This document shows, piece after piece, positions 27,776 to 35,994 of a stretch of 64,000 nt of DNA. Position 1 is the first letter of the stretch. Each line of letters opens with the position of its first letter. Under the pieces are notes generated by a model. That model saw only the letters and a list, made by a program, of their open reading frames with translations. It made no database searches and was not told the DNA's origin. Source of the stretch: JAOPZW01 sp963788935 (lineage in GTDB: Bacteria; Actinomycetota; Thermoleophilia; Solirubrobacterales; Solirubrobacteraceae); the NCBI GenBank assembly GCA_963788935.1, contig CAWBIM010000004.1, positions 1,178,001 to 1,242,000 of the forward strand, in the 5' to 3' direction. The translations under genes were made by a program, and so were the position numbers.

Positions 27776-27801
27776 GGTGGCCGGTGTGCTCACCGGCCAC
27801 C
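27776..27801 (+). terminator. Terminator hairpin of the M20-DUF3311-SSS operon
   Basis: GGTGGCCGGTG and CACCGGCCACC form an 11-base perfect stem with loop TGCT, 20 bases after the symporter stop. It overlaps a second perfect palindrome GGCCACCTAGGTGGCC at 27795-27810, so two alternative structures are possible. No T-run follows. Confidence 0.65.
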
Positions 27802-27884
27802 TAGGTGGCCCTGACATGGTGTCGAGAAGGCGGTGAAATGGAGGTACTCCACTCCTCTCCCGCTCTCTCCGAACGAGGCCCACC

Positions 27885-28271
27885 ATGCTCCGCCGCACCG
27901 CCCTCACCACCGCCCTCCTCGCGACCGCCGCGCTCGCCCCCGCCGCGGCCCACGCCGCCTCCGACCACGGCGCCCGCCTCGGCGGCCAGCCGACGATGGT
28001 CCAGGTCGACGCCCACCACGCGACCCTCGAGTTCGCCTCCGACCGCCTCCCGCGCACGGCGGGCGGCGCCGTCGACGCCCGCATCCGCTTCGCGGGCGGC
28101 CAGCGCGTCTCCGGCCTGACGCCGGTCGGCCGCCACGGCTACGACGTCCGCTACCGCGCGACCGTCACCTCGCAGTCGGCCCTCCGCGCCGGCGCGAAGT
28201 ACACCGTCCGCATCAAGCTCCCGGGCTCGCCGTCCGTCACGCGGCTCGTGAAGCTCCACGCGGCGTCGTAG
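27885..28271 (+). CDS. Small secreted protein, 128 residues
   Basis: ATG start with a typical Sec signal peptide (RRTALTTALLATAALAPAA, cleavage near AHA-AS at about 24). The mature part of about 100 residues is beta-rich and hydrophilic (ATLEFASDRLPRTAGGAVDAR ... AKYTVRIKLPG). No cysteine, no anchor. No family recognised. It stands alone after the SSS terminator and is convergent with murC (14 bases apart). Confidence 0.65.
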   Translation: MLRRTALTTALLATAALAPAAAHAASDHGARLGGQPTMVQVDAHHATLEFASDRLPRTAGGAVDARIRFAGGQRVSGLTPVGRHGYDVRYRATVTSQSALRAGAKYTVRIKLPGSPSVTRLVKLHAAS

Positions 28272-28285
28272 GCGCCGCCCGGGCC

Positions 28286-29623
28286 TCAGCCGGCGGCGAC
28301 GAGCCGCCGGCCGAGGTCGTCCACGTTCCCGGCCCCGAGCACGAGACAGAGGTCGCCCGCCTGCAGGAGCGGCCCGAGGACGCGCTCGGCCGCGGCGAAG
28401 TCCGGCAGCCACAGGACGCGGCCGCCGGCCGCCGCGTCGGCCGTCGTCTCGGCGATCGTGAGCCCCGAGATGCCGGGGAAGTCCTCGGCCCGCTCGCGGG
28501 CCGGGTAGACGTCGAGCACGGCCGCGACGTCGGCCCGCGCCAGCGCCGCGCCGAAGGCGCCCGCCAGCCGGGCGGTGCGCGAGAAGAGGTGCGGCTGGAA
28601 GACCGCCACGACCCGCCGCGCCCCGAGCGTCCGGGCCGCGTCGATCGTCGCCGCGACCTCGGTCGGGTGGTGCGCGTAGTCGTCGACGACGGCCGCGCCC
28701 GACGGCGTCGTCCCGAGGCGCTCGAACCGCCGCCCGGCGCCGGCGAAGTCGGCCAGCGCCGCCGCGGCCTGCCCGGGGTCGGCCCCGGCCAGCACGCACG
28801 CCTCGAGCGCCGCCGCCGCGTTGCGCGCGTTGTGCGCGCCCGGCACGGCCAGCCGGACGTCGATGCCGCGCCACGCGAACCGCGAGCCGCCGGCCTCGAG
28901 CACCGGGTCGGGGACGTCGAACACGACCCGCGCCGCGCCCGGGGCGCGGAGGGCGACGACGTCCGGGCGGTCCCACAGGACCGCCTGCGGCACGCCCGCG
29001 AGGAACGTCCGGAAGACCTCGCGGACCTCGGCCAGCGAGCCGTAGGTCGCGTGATGGTCGAGCTCGACGTTCGTCACGACCGCGACCTCCACGTGGAGCT
29101 CGAGCATCGAGCGGTCCGACTCGTCGGCCTCGACCACGAGCCAGTCGCCGGCGCCCCAGTCGGCGTTCAGGCCCGTCGTCCGCAGCGCCCCGCCGATCAG
29201 GTAGGCGGGCTCGAGACCGCAGCGCAGCAGCGCGTGGGCGACCATCGAGGTCGTCGTCGTCTTGCCGTGCGCGCCCGCGACGGCGATCGTGCGCTTCAGG
29301 CGGCTGATCTGCTCGAGCAGGTCGGCCCGGGGGCGGTCGGCCAGCCCGCGCGCGCGGGCCGCCTCGCGCTCGGGGTTGGAGAGCGGGATCGCGGTCGAGT
29401 GGTAGACCTCGACGCCGTCGCCCGCCGGGACGTTGCCGGCGTCGTGGCCGACGTGGACCGCGACGCCGAGCGCCCGCAGGCCGGGCAGGGTCGGGCCGTC
29501 GGCGCGGTCGGAGCCCGAGACCTGCGCGCCGAGCTGCGTCGCCACGCGCGCGTAGCCGCTCATCCCGGCGCCGCCGAGGCCGACGAGGTGCAGCCGGCGC
29601 CCGCTCCAGGGCCGCTCCGTCAC
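28286..29623 (-). CDS. murC: UDP-N-acetylmuramate--L-alanine ligase
   Basis: 445 residues. N-terminal HLVGLGGAGMSGYARV (UDP-binding, about 11-26), ATP P-loop VAGAHGKTTTTSMVAH (about 115-130), the Mur ligase motif NVELDHHATYGS, and C-terminal VFQPHLFSRTARLAG containing the MurC-specific HLFSRT. It adds the first L-Ala to UDP-MurNAc. It ends the minus-strand dcw block in this direction and is separated from ftsQ-ftsZ by the 22.4-28.3 kb accessory genes. Confidence 0.96.
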   Translation of the reverse strand: MTERPWSGRRLHLVGLGGAGMSGYARVATQLGAQVSGSDRADGPTLPGLRALGVAVHVGHDAGNVPAGDGVEVYHSTAIPLSNPEREAARARGLADRPRADLLEQISRLKRTIAVAGAHGKTTTTSMVAHALLRCGLEPAYLIGGALRTTGLNADWGAGDWLVVEADESDRSMLELHVEVAVVTNVELDHHATYGSLAEVREVFRTFLAGVPQAVLWDRPDVVALRAPGAARVVFDVPDPVLEAGGSRFAWRGIDVRLAVPGAHNARNAAAALEACVLAGADPGQAAAALADFAGAGRRFERLGTTPSGAAVVDDYAHHPTEVAATIDAARTLGARRVVAVFQPHLFSRTARLAGAFGAALARADVAAVLDVYPARERAEDFPGISGLTIAETTADAAAGGRVLWLPDFAAAERVLGPLLQAGDLCLVLGAGNVDDLGRRLVAAG

Positions 29624-29659
29624 CGCAACCTTTTCGCGCGAGTCGAGTTCCTATCCACG

Positions 29660-29800
29660 ATGCACGTTCGTCCCAATCGCTGGCGCGCAGTGCCCACGCT
29701 GCTCCTCGTCGTCGGCGCCATCCTGCTCGGCGCGGTCACCGCGAAGGCCGACGGGCCGCACCATCACGCGGCCGCCAGCAGTTCCGCCGCGATCCGCTGA
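29660..29800 (+). CDS. Possible 46-residue secreted or membrane micropeptide
   Basis: Starts MHVRPNRWRAVPTLLLVV and ends in HHHAAASSSAAIR. A basic head and one hydrophobic segment (about 12-28) look like a signal peptide or anchor. It sits in the 140-base murC-murG gap on the opposite strand and overlaps the last 37 bases of murG, whose complement makes up its tail. No clear ribosome binding site. Tentative. Confidence 0.3.
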   Translation: MHVRPNRWRAVPTLLLVVGAILLGAVTAKADGPHHHAAASSSAAIR

Positions 29801-30823
29801 GCCGCGTCGGGTCGCGCGAGGCCCGCGGACGCCCGGCCCATCGCCTGAAGGCGCGCGGGGTCGGCCATCAGCGCGTCCACCTCGGCGCGCAGGCGCTCCG
29901 GCGTGAGGTCCGCGTCGGCGATCACCGTCGCCGCGCCGCCGTCGGCCATCCAGCGGGCGTTCGCCGTCTGGTGGTCCGCCGTCGCGTGGGGGTACGGGAC
30001 GAGGATCGCCGGGCGCCCGTGGGCCGCGACCTCGAAGATCGATCCGCCCGCCCGGGCGACGCAGAGGTCGCGCGGCCAGGAGGGCCTCGCCGAAGCCGTC
30101 GATGTAGGGGCGCAGGTCGTAGCGCCCGCCGGCGGGGACGCGCGCCTGCAGCGCCTCGAAGTCGCGCGTGCCCGACGCGTGGAGCACGCGGTAGTCGGGC
30201 GGCGGGGCGGCGAAGGCCGCGACCGACGCCTCGTTGATCGACCGCGCCCCGAGCGACCCGCCGAACACGAGCACGCAGCGCTCGCCGTCGCCGAGGCCGA
30301 ACCGCGCGCGGGCGGCGGCGACGTCGGTCGCGGGCGGCGGCACGGGGCGGCCGGTGACGAGGTAGCGCTCGCCCGTCCGGCCCGCGATCGGGAACGCGAG
30401 GCAGACGCGGCGGGCGAAGCGGGCGAGCAACCGGTTCGACAGGCCCAGGTGGCTGTCGGCCTCGGTGAGCACGAGCGGGATCCGCCGCGCCACGGCGGCC
30501 AGGCCGACCGGCCCGGCGACGTAGCCGCCCCCGCCCATGACGGCGTCCGGGCGGACGTCGCGCAGGATCCGCCGCGCCGTCCCGACCCCCGCGACCGCCT
30601 TGCCCACGGCGCGCGCCGCCTTCAGCGGGTTCGTCCGGCTCAGGCCCTCGACCGCGATCGTCCGCAGGTCGTAGCCGGCCTCGGGCACGAGCGTCCGCTC
30701 GGCCCGCTCGCCGCCCACGAAGACGACCCGCGCGCCCTCAGCCCGCAGCGCGTCCGCGACCGCCAGCGCGGGCACCACGTGCCCCGCCGTCCCGCCGGCG
30801 GCGATCACGATCGTCGGCGCCAT
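29764..30823 (-). CDS. murG: MurG (lipid II-forming GlcNAc transferase), with one-base frameshift
   Basis: Starts at 30823 with APTIVIAAGGTAGHVVPALAVA, containing the donor-fold GGTxGH motif that must be N-terminal. Reads well through VMGGGGYVAGPV and LVFGGSLGARSINEA to DGFGEALLAA. The frame then breaks near 30068-30077; the rest (DLCVARAGG...MADGGAATVIADADL...) is one base on and stops at 29764. Joined length about 352 residues, normal. It transfers GlcNAc to lipid I at the inner membrane face. An essential single-copy gene, so a sequence insertion is more likely than a true mutation. Confidence 0.88.
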
Positions 30824-31976
30824 CGTTGCGGGATCGTGTCACGACCTTCAGATGGGCCCGTCCCCCGGCGGCGATGTTCAAGAGCAGCCCCATGCTCGCG
30901 AGCAGCACGGTGAGGTTCGTCGAGCCGTAGGAGATGAACGGCAGCGGGACGCCCGTCAGCGGCGCCAGGCCGAGGACGGCGAAGATGTTCAGGCACGCCT
31001 GCGAGAGGATCAGCGAGGTCAGGCCCGCCGCCAGGAGCTTCGCGTAGGCGCCGGTCGCCCGCTTGGCCACGCGCAGCCCGGCGTACGCCATCAGGCCGTA
31101 GAGGCACAGGACGCCGAACACGCCCGCCACCCCGAGCTCCTCGCCGATGATCGCGAGGATGAAGTCCGTGTGGGCCTCGGGCAGGTAGAAGATCTTCTGC
31201 ACCGACTGCCCGATGCCGCGCCCGAACAGCCCGCCCGAGCCGAGCGCGATCTGGCCCTGCACCGCCTGGAAGCCCGCGTCGCCCGCGTGCGACCACGGGT
31301 CGAGGAACGTCGTCAGGCGCGCGCGCCGGTACGGCTCGCTCAGCGCGTAGACGAGGACGAGCATCCCCAGCGCTCCGGCCCCGATCGCCAGGAAGCGGAT
31401 CGGCATCCCGGCCGCGACGAGCATCGCGGTGACCGTGAAGGCCATCACGAGCGCGGTGCCGAGGTCCGGCTGGGAGGCGACGAGCAGGATCGCGGTGCCC
31501 GCGACGAGCAGCACCGGCATCACGTCGCCGGGGCGCCGGATGCGCCCGGGACGCTCCGCGAGCATCCGCGCGCCGTAGAGGACGAGCGCGAGCTTGGCGA
31601 TCTCCGACGGCTGGAACTGCAGCGGCCCGGCCCCGAGCCAGCGGCGCGCGCCGTTGATCGTCACGCCGACGCCGGGGAGCTTCACCGCCACGAGGCAGGC
31701 GAAGGCGAAGATCAGCAGCGGCTTCGTGAGCGTGAGGACGCCGTCGAGGCCGCGGCGCGCGACGACGTGCATCCCGACCAGGCCGATCCCGCCGTAGGTG
31801 AGGTAGCGGACGAGGAACGCCGTCCCGTCGCCGTGGCCCTGCAGGAGCGCGCGAGCCGACGACGCGCTGTAGACCATCACCGCGCCGAACGCGAGCAGGC
31901 AGAGCGTGGCGGTGAGCAGGAGGTTGTACTCCAGCGGAACGGCCCGTGGGGCCTTGGCGCGGGCGGCGACGCGCAT
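30738..31976 (-). CDS. ftsW: FtsW (SEDS peptidoglycan glycosyltransferase); C-terminus probably mis-read
   Basis: As read it has 412 residues and ten membrane segments, with SEDS landmarks AGPLQFQPSEIAKLALVL (about 117-134), the catalytic-loop Asp region SQPDLGTALVM, AHTDFILAIIGEELG, and GVPLPFISYGSTNLTVLLAS. The last approximately 34 residues are a charged stretch overlapping murG by 86 bases. If the run of five C at plus 30862-30866 had four, the protein would end NIAAGDGPI at the TGA of 30848-30850, leaving a normal gap before murG. So the coordinates of the 3' end are doubtful; the family call is not. Confidence 0.93.
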   Translation of the reverse strand: MRVAARAKAPRAVPLEYNLLLTATLCLLAFGAVMVYSASSARALLQGHGDGTAFLVRYLTYGGIGLVGMHVVARRGLDGVLTLTKPLLIFAFACLVAVKLPGVGVTINGARRWLGAGPLQFQPSEIAKLALVLYGARMLAERPGRIRRPGDVMPVLLVAGTAILLVASQPDLGTALVMAFTVTAMLVAAGMPIRFLAIGAGALGMLVLVYALSEPYRRARLTTFLDPWSHAGDAGFQAVQGQIALGSGGLFGRGIGQSVQKIFYLPEAHTDFILAIIGEELGVAGVFGVLCLYGLMAYAGLRVAKRATGAYAKLLAAGLTSLILSQACLNIFAVLGLAPLTGVPLPFISYGSTNLTVLLASMGLLLNIAAGGRAHLKVVTRSRNDGADDRDRRRRDGGARGARAGGRGRAAG

Positions 31977-32088
31977 CGAACCTCAATTCGCCCTGGCGGC
32001 GGCCGGTCCTGCCCCCCGCCCCGGTTTGCCCGCTTTCCGGTCCGCCCGGCGACCGGGCCGACCGCGCCCTGCCGTACCGTTCGCGCTC

Positions 32089-32466
32089 GTGCACATCCGC
32101 AGCCTCGACCATTTCGTCCTCACCGTCTCCGACCCGGAGGCCACCGTCGCCTTCTACGAGCGCCTCGGCATGCGCCGTGAGGAGTTCGAGGACGGCCGCG
32201 TCGCCCTGCGCTTCGGCGAGCAGAAGATCAACCTGCACCAGGCGGGCCGGCCGATCCAGCCGCACGCGCGGCGCCCGACCCCCGGGTCCGCCGACGTCTG
32301 CCTGCTCGTCGACGGCACGCTCGACGCGGTCGAGCGCGAGCTCGAGGCCGCGGGCGTCGTGTTCGAGCTCGGCCCGGTGCCGCGCACCGGCGCGACGGGG
32401 CCGATCCGCTCGCTCTACCTGCGCGACCCCGACGACAACCTCGTCGAGCTGTCCGAGCCGCTCTGA
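32089..32466 (+). CDS. VOC-superfamily (glyoxalase/bleomycin-resistance fold) protein
   Basis: 125 residues from GTG at 32089. A single VOC module: SLDHFVLTVSDPEATVAFYERLG at the start (metal ligand His near 8) and IRSLYLRDPDDNLVELSE at the end (Glu ligand). The middle KINLHQAG fits the family with a second His. Likely a small dimeric metal enzyme such as a dioxygenase or lyase; substrate unknown. It is on the plus strand between ftsW and murD and overlaps the murD 3' end by 52 bases, tail to tail. Confidence 0.85.
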   Translation: MHIRSLDHFVLTVSDPEATVAFYERLGMRREEFEDGRVALRFGEQKINLHQAGRPIQPHARRPTPGSADVCLLVDGTLDAVERELEAAGVVFELGPVPRTGATGPIRSLYLRDPDDNLVELSEPL

Positions 32467-33731
32467 AGCCCGCGGACCAGGTCCTTGAACGCGCGGCCGC
32501 GGGCCTCGAAGTCGGCGAACTGGTCGAAGCTCGCGCACGCCGGCGACAGGAGGACGACCTCGCCCGGCCGCGCCGCGGCCCGCGCGGCGGCGAGCGCGCG
32601 CTCGAGGTCGCCGCAGTCGCGTGCCGCGCCGCCGAGCACGTCGCGCAGCGCGGGCGCGGCCTCGCCGATGAGCTCGACGCTCGCGCACGTCGCCGCGACC
32701 GGCGCGCGCAGCGGCGCGAAGTCCTGGCCCTTCCCGCGGCCGCCGGCGATCAGGTGGACGGGCGTGCCCGCGAAGCTCGCGAGCGCGACGAGCGTGGAGT
32801 CGACGTTCGTCGCCTTCGAGTCGTTGACGTAGAGGACGCCGTCGATCGTCGCGACCTCCTCGAGGCGGTGCTCGACGCCCGCGAACGTCCGCAGCGCGTC
32901 GCGGACGGCGTCGATGTCGATCCCGCGGGCGAGCGTGACGGCCGCCGCCGCCATCGCGTTGAGGCGGTTGTGCGCGCCGCGCAGCGCCAGCTCGCCGACC
33001 GGCAGCAGCGGCTCGTCGGCCCACCACAGCGCCCCGGCGCGCTCGCTGACCTCGATGCCGGGGCCGACCCCGAAGCAGACCCGCCGCGCGCAGCCCCCGA
33101 GGTCCTCGACGCCGAGCCCGGCCGGGGCGACCGCGACGTCGTCGTTGCCCTGATTGGCGAAGACCCGGAGCTTCGCGGCCCGGTAGGCCTCGAATGTCCC
33201 ATGGCGATCGAGGTGGTCGGGCTGGAGGTTGAGCAGCACCGCGCCCTCGGGGGCGAACAGGACCGTGTCCTCGAGCTGGAAGGACGAGACCTCGCACACG
33301 ACGACGGTCTCGGGCGCGAGCGCGTCGACGTAGGTGCTGAGCGCCGTCCCGACGTTCCCGGCGACGGTCACCGGCCGCCCGGCCTCGCGGTGGATGTGGC
33401 CGATCAGCTCGGTCGTCGTCGTCTTGCCGTTCGTGCCCGTCACGGCGATGAACTCGTTCGGGATGAGGCGCCAGGCGAACTCGACCTCCCCGAGGACCGG
33501 GATCCCGCGCGCGCGGGCCTCGGCGACGACCGGCGCCTCGGCCGGGACCCCGGGCGACTTCACGACGGCCCGGGCGTGCTCGAGCTCGGCCAGGCCGTCG
33601 GTGCCCAGCTTGCTGTCGTGGCCCTCGGCCCGCTCGCCGCGGGCGTGCAGCACCTGCAGGACCGCGAGCCCCGAGCGGGCGAGGCCGACCACGAGGTACG
33701 GCCCGCCGGGCAGCGGCGGGCGCGGCGTCAC
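32415..33731 (-). CDS. murD: UDP-N-acetylmuramoylalanine--D-glutamate ligase
   Basis: 438 residues from GTG at 33731, overlapping the mraY stop (GTGA). Motifs: VVGLARSGLAVL, ATP loop IAVTGTNGKTTTTELIGH (about 106-123), NLQPDHLDRHGTFEAY, HRLEEVATIDGVLYVNDSKATN and the C-terminal LLSPACASFDQF. Adds D-glutamate to UDP-MurNAc-L-Ala. The last approximately 17 residues beyond RGRAFKDLVRGL are an extension that overlaps the antisense VOC gene. Confidence 0.96.
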   Translation of the reverse strand: MTPRPPLPGGPYLVVGLARSGLAVLQVLHARGERAEGHDSKLGTDGLAELEHARAVVKSPGVPAEAPVVAEARARGIPVLGEVEFAWRLIPNEFIAVTGTNGKTTTTELIGHIHREAGRPVTVAGNVGTALSTYVDALAPETVVVCEVSSFQLEDTVLFAPEGAVLLNLQPDHLDRHGTFEAYRAAKLRVFANQGNDDVAVAPAGLGVEDLGGCARRVCFGVGPGIEVSERAGALWWADEPLLPVGELALRGAHNRLNAMAAAAVTLARGIDIDAVRDALRTFAGVEHRLEEVATIDGVLYVNDSKATNVDSTLVALASFAGTPVHLIAGGRGKGQDFAPLRAPVAATCASVELIGEAAPALRDVLGGAARDCGDLERALAAARAAARPGEVVLLSPACASFDQFADFEARGRAFKDLVRGLQSGSDSSTRLSSGSRR

Positions 33732-34696
33732 GTGACGGTCTGCTGGTAGACCGTGAAGCCGATCGCGGCGCACACGCTCGCCACGATCCAGAAGCGCAGG
33801 ATGATCTTCGTCTCCGACCAGCCGAGGATCTCGAAGTGGTGGTGGATCGGGGCCATGAGGAAGATCCGCTTGCGGAAGGCCTGGAAGGAGAAGACCTGCA
33901 GCAGGACGCTCAGGGCCTCGACCACGAAGATCCCGCCGAGCACGATCAGCAGCTCCTCGGTCTTCGTCATCACCGCGAAGCCGGCGATCGCGCCGCCCAG
34001 GCCGAGCGAGCCGGTGTCGCCCATGAAGATCGTCGCCGGGAACGCGTTGAACCACAGGAACCCGACGCAGGCGCCGACGAGACATCCGGCGAGCAGCGAC
34101 AGGTCCGACTGGCCGGTGGTGATGAACGTGATCCCGATGTAGGCGAGCAGCACGATCGCCGCGCAGCCGCCGGCGAGGCCGTCGAGGCCGTCCGTGAGGT
34201 TCACCGCGCTCGTCGTGCCCGCGACGACGAGGTAGATCAGCACCGGGTAGAAGACGCCGAGGTCGATCGTGATGTCGAGCGAGCGCAGCCGCAGCGTGTC
34301 GGCGAGGTTCGCCTCCTGCGTCGCGACGAGCCACAGGCCGATCGAGATCGCGATCGTCACGCCGAGCTTCGTGCGCGCCCGCAGCCCGAGCGAGCGCCGC
34401 TTGATGATCTTCGTGTAGTCGTCGGCGAAGCCGAGCACCGCGCACGCGATGGCCACGCCGAAGACCCCGACCGAGCGCCAGTCGTAGTCGCTCAGGATCA
34501 GGAACGGGATCGAGATCGCCGTGAAGATGATGATCCCGCCCATCGTCGGCGTGCCGGCCTTCTCGTGGTGGCCCTCCGGGCCCTCCTCGCGGATGAACTG
34601 GCCGAACTCGCGCGCGCGCAGGAAGGCGATGAACTTCGGCGACAGGAAGATGCAGATGAGCAGCGAGGCCGTGCCCGCGATGAGGACCTCGCCCAT
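33728..34696 (-). CDS. mraY: Phospho-MurNAc-pentapeptide transferase
   Basis: 322 residues, ten membrane segments. Conserved GHHEKAGTPTMGGII (about 42-56), FADDYTKI with the catalytic DD pair, AVNLTDGLDGLAGG, FNAFPATIFMGDTGSLGLGG and the periplasm-facing end MAPIHHHFE. It makes lipid I in the cytoplasmic membrane. ATG overlaps the murF stop by one base. Confidence 0.97.
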   Translation of the reverse strand: MGEVLIAGTASLLICIFLSPKFIAFLRAREFGQFIREEGPEGHHEKAGTPTMGGIIIFTAISIPFLILSDYDWRSVGVFGVAIACAVLGFADDYTKIIKRRSLGLRARTKLGVTIAISIGLWLVATQEANLADTLRLRSLDITIDLGVFYPVLIYLVVAGTTSAVNLTDGLDGLAGGCAAIVLLAYIGITFITTGQSDLSLLAGCLVGACVGFLWFNAFPATIFMGDTGSLGLGGAIAGFAVMTKTEELLIVLGGIFVVEALSVLLQVFSFQAFRKRIFLMAPIHHHFEILGWSETKIILRFWIVASVCAAIGFTVYQQTVT

Positions 34697-35994
34697 CAGG
34701 CCGCTTCCAGCGCCCGGGCGACGACCTCGAGGCCGACGCCGCGCGAGCCCTTGACGAGCACCGTGTCGCCGGGCGCGAGCAGGCCGGGGACGAGCGCGGC
34801 GGCCTCGCGGGCGTCCGCGACGTTGTGCTGCGGGCCGCCCTCGAAGGTGTCGCCGATGCGGGCTGCGAGCGGGCCGACGGTCACGAGCACGTCGAGGCCG
34901 AGCGTCGTCGCGAGCGCGCCGAGATCCTGGTGGAAGCCGGTCTCGCCCGGCCCGAGCTCGAGCATGTCCCCGAGCACGGCGACGCGGCGCCCGGGTGCGG
35001 ACGCGGCGAGGTCGTCGAGTGCGGCGCGCATCGACATCGGGTTTGCGTTGTAGCAGTCGTTCACGACGACGACGTCATTTGCGAGCGCGATCCGCTGACC
35101 GCGCATGTTCGAGAGCGCCACGTCGACGGCCCCCGACGGCTCGACCCCGACGGCGCGGGCGGCGGCGAGCGCGGCGAGCGCGTTGCGGGCCATGTGGGCG
35201 GAGGTGAACGGGATGCTCAGGCCGGGCGGGAGCTCCGCGACGTCGCCGCCCGGGCCGAAGGTGACGGTCGTGACGTCCCCGCGCCGGTGCGGCGCGAGCA
35301 GCGGCTCGTCCGCCGGGATCACCGCCGTGCCGCCGGGCTGGAGCGCGGCGATCAGCTCCGCCTTCGTCGCCGCGATCGCCTCGATCGAGCCGAGCAGCTC
35401 GAGGTGGACCGGGCCGACGTTGACGATCACGCCGACGTCGGGCTCGGCGATGGCGGCGAGCTCGGCGATCTGGCCGGCGCCGCGCATCGCCATCTCGAGG
35501 ACGAGCACCTCGGTCCCGGCCGGGGCGCCGAGCACGGTCAGCGGCAGGCCGATCTCCGTGTTCAGGTTCTGGGCGGTCGCGACGACGCGCCGGTGCGGGG
35601 CGAGCATCCCGGCGAGCAGGTCCTTCGTCGAGGTCTTGCCGGTCGAGCCGGTGATCCCGACGACCTGCGCGCCGAGGCCGCGGCGCCAGGCGGTCGCGAG
35701 CCGGCCGAGCGCGGCGAGCGGGTCGTCGGCGGCGAGCAGCGTCCCGGGCGGCGCGCAGCGGGCGGCGTCGGCGTGCTCGGGGCCGACGAGGACGCCCCAC
35801 GCGCCGGCCGCGAGCGCCTGCGGCGCGAAGCGCCCGCCGTCCATGTTGCCGCCGGTCAGCCCGACGAACAGGTCGCCCGCGCCGACCTCGCGCGAGTCGA
35901 TCACGACCCGGCCGGGGCCGGCGGCGTGGGGCGGCGGCGCGACCAGGCGCGCGCCCGCCGCCTCGGCGACGCGGTCAGGCGACCAGTCGCGCAC
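34696..35994 (-). CDS. murF: UDP-MurNAc-tripeptide--D-Ala-D-Ala ligase
   Basis: 432 residues. N-terminal uridine-binding part has VVIDSREVGAGDLFVGL, ATP loop VVGITGSTGKTSTKDLLAG (about 109-127), and the motifs LEMAMRGAGQIAELA and VVNDCYNANPMSMRAAL. The C-terminus has VLVKGSRGVGLE. Completes the UDP-MurNAc-pentapeptide. Overlaps murE by 20 bases; start GTG is the only one that keeps the first beta strands. Confidence 0.95.
   Translation of the reverse strand: MRDWSPDRVAEAAGARLVAPPPHAAGPGRVVIDSREVGAGDLFVGLTGGNMDGGRFAPQALAAGAWGVLVGPEHADAARCAPPGTLLAADDPLAALGRLATAWRRGLGAQVVGITGSTGKTSTKDLLAGMLAPHRRVVATAQNLNTEIGLPLTVLGAPAGTEVLVLEMAMRGAGQIAELAAIAEPDVGVIVNVGPVHLELLGSIEAIAATKAELIAALQPGGTAVIPADEPLLAPHRRGDVTTVTFGPGGDVAELPPGLSIPFTSAHMARNALAALAAARAVGVEPSGAVDVALSNMRGQRIALANDVVVVNDCYNANPMSMRAALDDLAASAPGRRVAVLGDMLELGPGETGFHQDLGALATTLGLDVLVTVGPLAARIGDTFEGGPQHNVADAREAAALVPGLLAPGDTVLVKGSRGVGLEVVARALEAA

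Noticed and set aside
32415..32466. murD C-terminal overlap as another frameshift
   Set aside because: No alternative frame gives an earlier stop with a sensible MurD end, so the overlap with the VOC gene seems genuine.
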